64,000 bases of DNA from Deltaproteobacteria bacterium. GTDB taxonomy: Bacteria; Desulfobacterota; Desulfobulbia; Desulfobulbales; Desulfocapsaceae. A program made the position numbers and the translations under genes. The stretch is taken from NCBI GenBank assembly GCA_026388715.1, contig JAPLJF010000035.1:62001-126000 (forward strand), given 5' to 3'. How positions within the stretch are numbered: the stretch's first letter is position 1; the number at the start of each line of letters is the position of its first letter. The notes below the pieces were generated by a model. That model made no database searches. It was not told where the DNA came from and saw only the letters and a list, made by a program, of their open reading frames with translations. Of this stretch, positions 44,982-53,326 are shown one piece after another.

Positions 44982-45365
44982 TCATTTTGACACCTCAACT
45001 TTTATGATTGATTTTGGTGGAATAATAAAATTGCCATAGCTCTGTCTCGATTCAGGATATACCCTTATGGAAATTGGAACTCCGCCTGTTATCTGAATAC
45101 CATATTCAATGACATATTCAATGAACGCGGCTAATGCCTTGCGGTTATTTGGATTATAAATGCTAAAGTTGACTTTAGTATCATGATCTACATATGTCTC
45201 CAATTGAGTATGGCACTCTTTTATCGTTGAACATATTCCAGTTTCTATGAGGTGTTCATTTATTTTCTTTGACAACTCTCTTCCTTGTTTTGAGTATTTA
45301 TCTCCACACCCAACCATAAAACAGCAAAGAAAGAATATAACAGACAAATATTGTATTTTTTTCAC
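44982..45365 (-). CDS. Small lipoprotein of unknown function
   Basis: A 127-residue product with a clear lipoprotein signal (KKIQYLSVIFFLCCFMVGC, lipobox FMVGC, cysteine about 20). I choose the GTG at 45365 because GAGG lies seven bases upstream and the signal peptide begins there; an ATG at 45392 is possible. The mature part contains two further cysteines (GICSTIKECHTQLE) and a beta-rich C-terminus. I recognise no family. It is AT-rich compared with glk and lies between glk and a duplicated glk tail, suggesting acquisition by insertion. Confidence 0.6.
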   Translation of the reverse strand: MKKIQYLSVIFFLCCFMVGCGDKYSKQGRELSKKINEHLIETGICSTIKECHTQLETYVDHDTKVNFSIYNPNNRKALAAFIEYVIEYGIQITGGVPISIRVYPESRQSYGNFIIPPKSIIKVEVSK

Positions 45366-45490
45366 ATGTAACCTCAGATTCAGTGAATACATCCTATTTA
45401 GGTTCAATCTGCCATTCGTTGTCGATCTTCCGTTCCCCTCTTCCATCCACCATTCATATTTTCCGTAAGGGCTGCCAAGGCCGGTATGAC

Positions 45491-46522
45491 CTACCTCAAC
45501 GGCATCGTGACACCAGAAGAGGAGGCCATTGCCGCGCCATAGCCGGCAGCGCCCAGCAAGGCCGCATCTTTTCTGGTGATCATGCGCACCGGGATCGTCG
45601 CCATCAGCGCCGCCATCTTCTCTTTGTTGTTGAAGGCCGCAAGCAGAGGGGCAAAGGAGATCCGGCCGGCAAGACGCGGCATGATCCCGCCGCCAATGTA
45701 CAAGCCGCCGGTGCTGTACAGTTTCAGGGCAAGATTTCCGGCCTCGGCCCCCAGGATGGTCAGAAGGGTCTCCACGGTCTTCCGGCATAAGAGGCAGGGG
45801 TTCTCATCATCGAGGGCACCATTGACAATCACCGGGGTCTGATCCCCGGCCTTTGCCAGCGCCGCACGGACCGCCGGCGTCTCTGCCATCCCCGATGCCT
45901 TGAAAAAAGCATAGAGAGTGGGAATCCCGAGACCGGAGCAGAGCATTTCATAGCTTACAGGGGCAGGCCCTGGATGCTGCCGGCGCATCCAGTCAAGAAG
46001 GGCGGCCTGGGTGGCGTCGGTCGGGGCGAAATCACAATGACCGCCCTCTGTCCCCTGGGCCCAGGTTGCCCCTCCGGTCTGCACCAGAAAACCCTCGCCC
46101 AGACCGGTTCCGGGAGCAATCACCGCCCGAACGCCGCCCGGGACCTCTTGTCCAGGCTGTAACTCTATCCAATCATTTGTCTGCAGGAGGGGAAGGGAGG
46201 AACAGAGAGCGGTCAGATCGTTGATCAGCCATGCGCCGGTAAAACCAAAGCGCGCCACCAGCAACGATTCACTGATCACCCACGGGAGGTTGGTCAGCTC
46301 AGCCTGACCATTACCAACCACCCCGGCCACGGCCAGGCAGGCATATTCGGGAACGTATCCGGTTTCTCCCAAAAAGGAGCTGACAAGCTCCGGGACGCCG
46401 GTAAAATCGCGGCTGGCATAAACGCCCTGGACCAGTGGCGCTGACCTCAGATCGTCCTCAAGGTCAAAAACCGCCAGGGCGGTCTTGGTTCCGCCTATGT
46501 CTGCTGCCAGAAGAAGAGTCAT
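45491..46522 (-). CDS. glk: Glucokinase
   Basis: Phosphorylates glucose with ATP. The ROK/Glk-type phosphate-binding start LAADIGGTKTALAVF (4-18) is followed by LAVAGVVGNGQAELTNLPW, LINDLTALCSSLP (catalytic aspartate), APGTGLGEGFLV, TEGGHCDFAP and GGLYIGGGIMPRLAGR. This is the DUF-free Glk family of proteobacteria, and length (343) fits. I use ATG 46522, directly before the nucleotide-binding strand; the frame extends to 46564 with an unconserved leader. The 3' end is duplicated at 44846-44916. Confidence 0.9.
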   Translation of the reverse strand: MTLLLAADIGGTKTALAVFDLEDDLRSAPLVQGVYASRDFTGVPELVSSFLGETGYVPEYACLAVAGVVGNGQAELTNLPWVISESLLVARFGFTGAWLINDLTALCSSLPLLQTNDWIELQPGQEVPGGVRAVIAPGTGLGEGFLVQTGGATWAQGTEGGHCDFAPTDATQAALLDWMRRQHPGPAPVSYEMLCSGLGIPTLYAFFKASGMAETPAVRAALAKAGDQTPVIVNGALDDENPCLLCRKTVETLLTILGAEAGNLALKLYSTGGLYIGGGIMPRLAGRISFAPLLAAFNNKEKMAALMATIPVRMITRKDAALLGAAGYGAAMASSSGVTMPLR

Positions 46523-46894
46523 AAGACATGCGTACCTCAAAAAGGGGATGATGATACCGAACACCTTACATATTTAATTCATACACTTAAAACTGGATTT
46601 TCCGGGAAGAGGAAAAATTTTTCTATTTATTTCATAACATCGTCATGATTTAATCACAGAAATTCAATAATTGGAAATTTCACCCATCCATAAAGAGTGA
46701 AAGAGATGGACACGAGTCTACCTATCGACGTCAGATGCTTCCATATGAAGATGTTAAACCAGCCCGTCTTATGGCGCAAATCCGATCTCTGTGTTATAGT
46801 TTACTTTAAAGAAGATAAAAAAAAGAAACTTCCTCCTTCTCTCCTTGTCGGAGGGTTTCACACAAGACTCAACAAAAACATTATATTCCTTTCC
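46523..46894. other. Divergent intergenic region between glk and def
   Basis: A 372-base region with no convincing gene. An upstream frame in phase with def exists from 46697 but has no conserved content. It contains an extended -10 (see next entry) and a weak hairpin CTCC-TTGTC-GGAGG at about 46840-46856. Confidence 0.45.
46790..46800 (+). promoter_or_regulatory. Possible extended -10 promoter of the def operon
   Basis: TGTTATAGT matches an extended -10 (TGnTATAAT with one mismatch), about 90 bases ahead of the def start. No -35 at the usual distance is evident. Confidence 0.25.
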
Positions 46895-47407
46895 ATGGCC
46901 ATACGTACAATTTTAGAATTTCCAGACCCGGTCCTCCGTCAGCAGGCACAAGCGATCACCGTTTTTGACGAAGGGCTCATGGAGCTGGTCAAGGACATGA
47001 CCGAGACCATGTATGACGCGCCCGGCATTGGTCTGGCCGCACCCCAGATTGGCGAGTCCATCCAGTTGATTGTGGTCGATGTGGCCAAGATCGAAAAGGA
47101 GCAAAAGGTCCTGGCCATGATCAACCCCCGCCTTATCGGTTATGAAGGAACCCAGGTCGACGAGGAGGGCTGTCTCAGCGTTATTGAGCTGACCGCCAAT
47201 GTCAAACGGTACAAAAAAGTCACTGTCTCCTACCAGAATCTGAGCGGAGATCCCAGAGAACTGACCGCGGAAGACCGCTTTGCCGTTGTCCTCCAGCACG
47301 AGATTGATCACCTGCACGGGATTCTCTTTCTCGACCACCTGAGCGCCTTAAAACGCACCCTTTACAAAAAAAAGGTCCAGAAGATGCTGGCCGAAAAAAA
47401 GAAATAA
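46895..47407 (+). CDS. def: Peptide deformylase
   Basis: Removes the formyl group from the N-terminal methionine of nascent proteins. All three metal-site motifs are present: GIGLAAPQ (45-51), EGCLS with the cysteine ligand at 93, and QHEIDHLHG with His135, Glu136 and His139. Length (170) is standard. I choose ATG 46895 since the conserved RTILEFPDPVLR begins immediately after it; the frame continues upstream without homology. It forms an operon with fmt two bases downstream, the usual bacterial pairing. Confidence 0.95.
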   Translation: MAIRTILEFPDPVLRQQAQAITVFDEGLMELVKDMTETMYDAPGIGLAAPQIGESIQLIVVDVAKIEKEQKVLAMINPRLIGYEGTQVDEEGCLSVIELTANVKRYKKVTVSYQNLSGDPRELTAEDRFAVVLQHEIDHLHGILFLDHLSALKRTLYKKKVQKMLAEKKK

Positions 47408-47409
47408 AA

Positions 47410-48360
47410 ATGGCAGACAAAAGCTTCCGCATCATCTTCATGGGTACCCCGGACTTTGCTGTCCCTGCCTTGCACAAACTGCTGGACGGACCGGACAGGA
47501 TCGTGGCCGTCGTTACCCAGCCTGATCGTCCCAAGGGCCGCGGCAAAAAACTTTCGGCCCCGCCGGTCAAGGTGGCGGCGGAACAGGCCGGCATCCCGGT
47601 ACTGCAACCCACCAAGATCCGCACCGAAGAATTTATCAACATCCTGAAGAGCTACAGTCCAGACCTGATCGTCGTCGCTGCCTTTGGCCGCATTCTTCCA
47701 GCCTCTATCCTCGAGCTTCCCCGGCTGGGCTGCATCAACATCCATGGTTCCCTGCTGCCCAGACATCGTGGGGCCGCCCCCATCCAGTGGGCAGTCATCA
47801 AGGGCGACGAGCAGGCAGGCGTCACCATCATGCAGATGGACGTGGGCATGGATACCGGTGACATCCTGTTGCCGGCAGCAATCCCCGTGAGCGAAGACGA
47901 AACGGCGGGCAGCCTCTTTGGCAAACTTGCTGACCTGGGCGGAATCACCCTGATCCAGGCGCTCGACCTGCTGCGGCAGGACAAACTTATCCCGGTCAAG
48001 CAGGATCACAGCCTGGCTACGGCGGCCCCGCCGCTGACCAAGGAAGACGGCTGCATTGACTGGGACAGACCCGCTGCGGAACTGCACCGCCTGATCCGCG
48101 GCCTTGATCCGTGGCCTGCCGCCTACAGCTTTATCGACGGCCAGCGTTTCCGCTTTTTTTCACCGGAAATTATCCATAAGAAGTGCCAGCAACCAGCCGG
48201 GACCCTCATCCTGGCCGACAGCCAAGGTCTGCTCATCGCCACCGCCCACAACAGCCTGCGGATCAAGGAGATCCAGCCGGAGGGGAAAAAGCGGATGACG
48301 GTTGAGGCCTACCTCTGCGGCCACCCCCTGGTGCCAGGCCTGCAACTCACCAGAGGGTAA
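47410..48360 (+). CDS. fmt: Methionyl-tRNA formyltransferase
   Basis: Formylates initiator methionyl-tRNA with 10-formyl-tetrahydrofolate. The catalytic core is complete: RIIFMGTPDFAVPAL, TQPDRPKGRGKKL, the INIHGSLLPRHRGAAPIQW motif with the SLLP segment, and a conserved VTIMQMDVGMDTGDIL. The C-terminal OB-like tRNA-binding domain follows from about 205 (LTKEDGCIDWDRPAAEL). Length (316) is normal. Forms an operon with def. Confidence 0.96.
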   Translation: MADKSFRIIFMGTPDFAVPALHKLLDGPDRIVAVVTQPDRPKGRGKKLSAPPVKVAAEQAGIPVLQPTKIRTEEFINILKSYSPDLIVVAAFGRILPASILELPRLGCINIHGSLLPRHRGAAPIQWAVIKGDEQAGVTIMQMDVGMDTGDILLPAAIPVSEDETAGSLFGKLADLGGITLIQALDLLRQDKLIPVKQDHSLATAAPPLTKEDGCIDWDRPAAELHRLIRGLDPWPAAYSFIDGQRFRFFSPEIIHKKCQQPAGTLILADSQGLLIATAHNSLRIKEIQPEGKKRMTVEAYLCGHPLVPGLQLTRG

Positions 48361-48402
48361 ACACCTTTGCCGCTCCCGCTGGCAAAGGATCCCTCCTCGG
48401 CT

Positions 48403-49599
48403 ATGACTACTTCCCAAAAAACTATAAAGATTGCCTATGCTGACTGCTTCTCCGGGATCAGCGGCGATATGTTCCTGGCCGCCCTGCTGGACGCAGGCCT
48501 TGACGAAACGTTCCTGCGGCTGGAGCTGGGAAAACTGGACATTGGTCCGTTCGATCTCGCGGTCACCACCACCAGATCCTCAGGGATCAAGGCAACAAAG
48601 GTCGAGATCAGCGCCAGGGCCGATCAGCAGTTTCGCAACCTGGCCACCATCCTCGAGATCCTGCAGTCAAGCGCTCTGGAGCCAATCGTTATCGCCAGGG
48701 CCAGCGCCGTGTTCCAGACCCTGGCCGAGGCTGAGGCCCGAGTTCATGGTCTGCCCATCGACCAGATCCATTTTCACGAGGTGGGGGCCATCGACACCAT
48801 CCTTGACGTGGTGGGCGTCGCTGTCGGCCTGCATCATCTGGGGATAGAGCGCCTGATCAGCTCGCCGCTGCCCTGGGGTCATGGCTTTGTGGAGTGCGCC
48901 CATGGCCGCCTGCCACTCCCTGCCCCGGCCGTCTGTGAACTGCTGCAGGGGGTCCCGGTATATGCCGTCGACATGACGCAAGAACTGGTAACCCCCACCG
49001 GGGCGGCCTTGCTCACAACCCTGAGCCAGGGTTTTGGACCGCTGCCTGGGATAACCATCGACGTCACCGGCTACGGGGCCGGCACCCATGACTTTGCCAA
49101 CCGGCAACCCAACCTGCTGCGCCTGATTATTGGTCATAAGACACAGGAAGTCCAGACCGTTGAGGTCATCGAGACCCACCTGGATGACTGGAACAGCGAA
49201 GGATTCCCCTATCTCTGCGAGCTCCTGCTCAAACAGGGTGCGCTCGATGTCAGCCTGACCCCAATGCTGATGAAAAAGGGGCGGCCCGGCCAGCAGTTGC
49301 GCGTCATCTGCCATCCGACCCATGGCATGCAGCTGAAACAGACCATCCTCTCGGAGACCACGGCCATTGGCCTGCGCTTCCGCACAGAAGCCCGGCTGAC
49401 CCTGGAGCGTGAACAGGTGACGGTGGAGACCCCATGGGGGAAGGTAGCGGCCAAGAAGGTGCAGACCCCGGCCGGGCCGGTGATCTATCCGGAATATGAG
49501 GCCTGCAAACAGATTGCCGAATCGGCGCAGGTCCCCCTGCAGCAGGTCTATCAGGCCGTGTATATGGGAACAGAAAAGAAGAAAGAAGGGAAGGAATAA
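48403..49599 (+). CDS. larC: Nickel-pincer cofactor insertion enzyme LarC
   Basis: LarC inserts nickel into the pyridinium-3,5-bisthiocarboxylic acid mononucleotide cofactor used by lactate racemase and related enzymes. The opening IAYADCFSGISGDMFLAALLD, HFHEVGAIDTILDVVGV and VTPTGAALL are diagnostic for the former DUF111 family. ETHLDDWNSEGFPYLCELLL and MLMKKGRPGQQL are in the C-terminal half. I use ATG 48403. The gene is intact, without the programmed frameshift known in some lactobacilli. larB, larE or larA are not in the window, so its client enzyme must be elsewhere. Confidence 0.92.
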   Translation: MTTSQKTIKIAYADCFSGISGDMFLAALLDAGLDETFLRLELGKLDIGPFDLAVTTTRSSGIKATKVEISARADQQFRNLATILEILQSSALEPIVIARASAVFQTLAEAEARVHGLPIDQIHFHEVGAIDTILDVVGVAVGLHHLGIERLISSPLPWGHGFVECAHGRLPLPAPAVCELLQGVPVYAVDMTQELVTPTGAALLTTLSQGFGPLPGITIDVTGYGAGTHDFANRQPNLLRLIIGHKTQEVQTVEVIETHLDDWNSEGFPYLCELLLKQGALDVSLTPMLMKKGRPGQQLRVICHPTHGMQLKQTILSETTAIGLRFRTEARLTLEREQVTVETPWGKVAAKKVQTPAGPVIYPEYEACKQIAESAQVPLQQVYQAVYMGTEKKKEGKE

Positions 49600-49601
49600 A
49601 T

Positions 49602-50066
49602 ATGGATCGCGTGATTATCGCCCTGGCAACAGGATTCTATACAGGCAAACTGCCGATATGCCCCGGAACCTGGGGATCACTGGTTGCCATCATCCCCTGG
49701 CTGTTCCTACGCAACCTGACCCTGCCGACCTACCTTCTCATGCTGGCCCTAGTCTTGGTGCTCGGTTTTTTTGTCTCCGGCTCTGCCGAAAAACTGCTGG
49801 GTCAGGCCGATGCCGGTCCCATCGTCATTGATGAGATCCTGGGCATGTTCATCACCCTCACCTGCGCCCCTGATCATCCGGCAGCCTGGGTCCTGGGTTT
49901 TTTCCTATTCCGCTTCTTTGACATCACCAAGCCCTTTCCCTGCTCCTGGTTTGATGAGCGCATCCATGGCGGCATCGGCATCATGATGGATGACGTGATC
50001 GCCGGGATCTATGCCCTGGCCAGCCTGCAGCTCATCTGGTTTGGGGTGGCAGCAATCAGAGGATAA
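49602..50066 (+). CDS. pgpA: Phosphatidylglycerophosphatase A
   Basis: Dephosphorylates phosphatidylglycerophosphate to phosphatidylglycerol in the inner membrane. The 154-residue protein shows GFYTGKLPICPGTWGSLVA at the N-terminus, GPIVIDEILGMFITL (acidic residues of the metal site), FRFFDITKPFPCSWFDE and GGIGIMMDDVIAGIYA, the order expected for PgpA. Several hydrophobic helices are present. It starts two bases after larC and ends the operon, converging on pyrF with a 21-base gap. Confidence 0.94.
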   Translation: MDRVIIALATGFYTGKLPICPGTWGSLVAIIPWLFLRNLTLPTYLLMLALVLVLGFFVSGSAEKLLGQADAGPIVIDEILGMFITLTCAPDHPAAWVLGFFLFRFFDITKPFPCSWFDERIHGGIGIMMDDVIAGIYALASLQLIWFGVAAIRG

Positions 50067-50087
50067 ACACCATGTCTGCCGTTGATA

Positions 50088-50798
50088 TCACCGGCCCAAT
50101 CGCCCAATCTCCTGCTGCATGGCCTCAATCACCCTGATCGGGTCATCGGCTTTGGTGATCGGCCGTCCGACCACCACGTAATTCGCCCCGGCGGCAATGG
50201 CTCGGCCCGCGGTCACAATCCGTTTCTGGTCATCTTCACAGTCCGTCACATTGTCCCCCGGCCTGATACCGGGGGTGACAATCAGCAGTTTTTCGCCCAG
50301 GCCATCACGCAGCCGACCGGCCTCCAGTCCGGAAGAGACCACCCCGTCACAGCCAAGTTCCAGGGCCCGTTTTGCCCGGAAATAAACCAGATCCTCAATC
50401 GACTGGGTCATGCCCATGGCCCGCAGATCCTCCTCGCCAAAACTGGTGAGCACGGTCACCGCCAGCAGCTTCATATCGCCGCGCGCTGCCACCGCGGCCC
50501 GGATAATGGGATCATTGCCATGGATGGTGGCAAAGGTGACCCCCCGGTTATTGACCTGCTCCACGGCCAGTTTCACCGTCTCCGGGATATCAAAAAATTT
50601 CAGATCGAGCATCACCTTATGGCCACGCTCAATGATCCAGTCCACCACCTCAAACCAGCTGGCCATAAAGAGCTGCAGCCCAACCTTGTAAAAGCCGACA
50701 TGGGACTCGCAGCGTTTAACCAGCTCTTTGGCCTGCTCGGGCCGTTCCACATCAAGGGCCACAATAATACGATCCTGCAAAGGAATTTCTGTTGTCAT
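50088..50798 (-). CDS. pyrF: Orotidine 5'-phosphate decarboxylase
   Basis: Final step of UMP synthesis. VALDVERPEQAKELV begins the TIM barrel (12-26), followed by FYKVGLQLF, the catalytic VMLDLKFFDIPETVKLAV with the D-x-K-x-x-D array, and TVLTSFGEEDL. The phosphate-binding VTPGIRPGD is near 185 and VVVGRPITKADDP at the C-terminus. Length (236) is normal. The common DLKFHDIPNT reads DLKFFDIPET here, a variation also familiar in deltaproteobacterial type. Single gene on the minus strand. Confidence 0.95.
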   Translation of the reverse strand: MTTEIPLQDRIIVALDVERPEQAKELVKRCESHVGFYKVGLQLFMASWFEVVDWIIERGHKVMLDLKFFDIPETVKLAVEQVNNRGVTFATIHGNDPIIRAAVAARGDMKLLAVTVLTSFGEEDLRAMGMTQSIEDLVYFRAKRALELGCDGVVSSGLEAGRLRDGLGEKLLIVTPGIRPGDNVTDCEDDQKRIVTAGRAIAAGANYVVVGRPITKADDPIRVIEAMQQEIGRLGR

Positions 50799-50935
50799 CG
50801 CACTCTTTCCCGTCTTATTTTCTCATATAGAATATATACCATTGCAGGGCAACAGAGAGTGACCTGCAAGCATTTTCCCGCCAACTCCTTTTTACCTGTT
50901 CAGCCCCTCTTCCGCAAGTGATCTATCTGCCCCTG

Positions 50936-53326
50936 TCACTTCAGGCTGAAGGTCACCACCAGAGGTAAATGATCAGAAGCAACCTGAGCCAGTTCATTGG
51001 CCGGCACCTCACAATCAACAACCTCTATCCCGGGACTGGTATACACGTGATCAATACGGGCTACCGGATAGCGGCTGCAGAAGGTGTTCATCGGCCGTTT
51101 ATTGAGGCCCTGCAACTGGGCATCCACAAGACGTCTCTGCAAAAGCTGGCAGACCGGTGATCCAGGTGTGGCGTTAAAATCACCGCACACAAGCGCCGGG
51201 AACCGACACTCAGGATCGGCCAGCCACTCACTGCCCAGCAAGGCCTCGGCCTGGAGCAGGCGTTCTTTAGAGAAAAGGCTGAGATGAGTATTAATACACT
51301 GAATTGCTCTATCCCCCACCGTAATCACAACCCACAGCGCCCCTCGCGGCTCAAGATGCGATTTTCCCGGCAGACCTGGCAGCGGCCCGGCCTTGACAAG
51401 CCGCATGGGCAAATGGGTAAGAATGGCATCGCCATAGAGTTCTTCTTCCACCCGCACTGTGGGAGAAAAATGATAGGCCATTTCCAGACACTCAGCAATA
51501 ACCCGGGCCTGATCAACACCACCCGTCCTGCCTTTGCCCACATCCACTTCCTGCAAAGCGACGATATCCGGATGATGCTGGGCGATGACCCGGGCAATGC
51601 GTTCCGGCGCTAATACGCCATCCATACCGAGACAGCTGTGGATATTATACGACATGATTCGCAGGGTCTGTTGCCTTGCTGGCCTTATGGGGCGTGGCAC
51701 AATCCTTCTCTCAGGATGGTCGAGAATACGACAGGCGGCATAACGCAGGTCATAAGGACGCAAATACCCGCACCCTCTCTTTGGCAAAATAACATCACCT
51801 GGCAGCAGGGCGAATGCGCCGGTCTCTTCCGGTCCAGCACCGCAATGGGAGCCGTTTTCAATGGCAAAGGTGATCGACGGCGAGCCGGCACGCCAGCCAC
51901 AAAGAACAAAATCACCGGTATTCTCATGCTGACACAGGGTGATCATGTCAGCACAGACCTCAGCAAGAAATGGGTGGCGAGGGCCGAAAATCTTTTCCTG
52001 CTCGTCAGGAAGGAGAGAGCTCCCGTCACTGGTCCAGGCCCTGACCCGGCCAGGCACATCACAAACCAGTACCAGGGGGACATGCCCCTTAGCGACCAGT
52101 TCCGCGGCCATGACATCACGCCGGGCCGCAGCCAATGCATAGGGCGCATAGACAAAGGCCAATGGACCCATAGCGGTCACAACCAGACCCTGATTTCCAG
52201 CCTCCCTGTCATTCGCCTTGAATACCTGAAATATTTTTTGAAGGCGCTTGCCACCGAGCAATCTGACCCGGTGCGATTGGATACCCCGATGATTCCCGTC
52301 ATCCTCAACAACCCAGTCATCCTCATGCTGAGAGAAGAGAGAAGATACCGCCTCCTCGATTGTCCGGCCATATTTCTTGATATACGATTGGGATTTTTCC
52401 TGGCCATGATCGGAATAGATCCAGATTTCATAACTGCGGCGCGTCGATCTTTTGGCTGCCCGCCAGATACGGGCAATGGAGTCATCTATTCCTTTGAGAC
52501 CCCAATGGGCAAACAGGGAGGAAGGACCGCGGCGATGCGCCTGTTCATCATAGCCGACAAAGTTGAGGTGGATGATCGGCAGCCCTCTGGCAACATCGAT
52601 TTTGGCGCCAATAGTAACCAACTCCCTGAGAAGAACACAAATCCCCACCCGGGTCGGCACAAACTTGAGTTCCTTACCCAGGTTATGACCATCAATGAGG
52701 CCGGAAACACAATCAGCCAGGGCCAGAAAAAATTCAACAATCAACAGGATGAAGACCCGGATAAAACTATAGGCATTGGAAATCAGGAAAGAAATGAGAG
52801 CAAAAGGCCTGGCAGCACGAATCAAGTCGCCCCATCCCATTGCTGATGGACAGAAATGCGATTCCTCTGCCCCGCCGGTGAAGATATCAGAATAGGCACT
52901 GCCGCCAACAAGAAGGGGAATGCCTTCTTGTTCCAGATGCCGCTCAATCTCGGCCGCTATGTCGGGATCAAACATCCGCACAACCCGTCCTGACTTTTTA
53001 TCCATAAAGCTGAAGGCGGGTACCGCTCCTTTCACCCCATAAAAAAGTTCCGCCTGCACCGCCGGGGTACTGGAAGGCATGCCGGAATAATGGTGATGGA
53101 GCTGATAATGCTCTTTCTTCAGCAAGCGGCGGAGAAAGGGCATCTTTTTCTTCTTCAGGGCCTGCTTGAGCTGATTATAGGAAAGACCATCCACCTGGAT
53201 CATGACAATACCGGGCGACAGGCTCTCTTCCTCTGACTTCGGCAGACACAAAAGACGGATGGCCCGTTCACTGCGGCTTATCAGGCGGCGAATCTTTCTA
53301 ACAAAAAGCTCAACACGCAAGATCAT
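50936..53326 (-). CDS. Type I phosphodiesterase fused to endonuclease/exonuclease/phosphatase domain
   Basis: A 796-residue fusion. Residues 35-530 are an alkaline-phosphatase-superfamily (type I phosphodiesterase/pyrophosphatase) domain: VMIQVDGLSYNQL with the first metal aspartate, SGMPSSTPAVQAELFYG with the nucleophilic threonine, a central hydrophobic stretch (about 170-215), NFVGYDEQAHRRGP and IYSDHGQEKSQSY. Residues 545-796 are an EEP domain: IMSYNIHSCLGMDG, IVALQEVDVG, VCGDFNATPGSP and RIDHVYTSPG...SDHLPLV. Both modules hydrolyse phosphodiesters, so together they may act on a lipid- or glycan-linked phosphate. The hydrophobic stretch may anchor it in the membrane. The start overlaps the glycosyltransferase gene by four bases. 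Confidence 0.85.
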   Translation of the reverse strand: MILRVELFVRKIRRLISRSERAIRLLCLPKSEEESLSPGIVMIQVDGLSYNQLKQALKKKKMPFLRRLLKKEHYQLHHHYSGMPSSTPAVQAELFYGVKGAVPAFSFMDKKSGRVVRMFDPDIAAEIERHLEQEGIPLLVGGSAYSDIFTGGAEESHFCPSAMGWGDLIRAARPFALISFLISNAYSFIRVFILLIVEFFLALADCVSGLIDGHNLGKELKFVPTRVGICVLLRELVTIGAKIDVARGLPIIHLNFVGYDEQAHRRGPSSLFAHWGLKGIDDSIARIWRAAKRSTRRSYEIWIYSDHGQEKSQSYIKKYGRTIEEAVSSLFSQHEDDWVVEDDGNHRGIQSHRVRLLGGKRLQKIFQVFKANDREAGNQGLVVTAMGPLAFVYAPYALAAARRDVMAAELVAKGHVPLVLVCDVPGRVRAWTSDGSSLLPDEQEKIFGPRHPFLAEVCADMITLCQHENTGDFVLCGWRAGSPSITFAIENGSHCGAGPEETGAFALLPGDVILPKRGCGYLRPYDLRYAACRILDHPERRIVPRPIRPARQQTLRIMSYNIHSCLGMDGVLAPERIARVIAQHHPDIVALQEVDVGKGRTGGVDQARVIAECLEMAYHFSPTVRVEEELYGDAILTHLPMRLVKAGPLPGLPGKSHLEPRGALWVVITVGDRAIQCINTHLSLFSKERLLQAEALLGSEWLADPECRFPALVCGDFNATPGSPVCQLLQRRLVDAQLQGLNKRPMNTFCSRYPVARIDHVYTSPGIEVVDCEVPANELAQVASDHLPLVVTFSLK

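Noticed and set aside
44982-45788. Long 268-codon version of the small lipoprotein frame
   Set aside because: The first 140 codons run antisense-frame through the glk 3' end and spacer. The signal peptide and ribosome site show the gene begins at 45365.
46697-46894. N-terminal extension of peptide deformylase
   Set aside because: Open in frame but without homology, and standard deformylases start at the 46895 ATG.
47362-48087. 241-codon minus-strand frame opposite fmt
   Set aside because: Shadow of a highly conserved gene on the plus strand.
51638-52846. 402-codon plus-strand frame opposite the phosphodiesterase fusion
   Set aside because: The opposite strand carries clear enzyme motifs; this frame has none.
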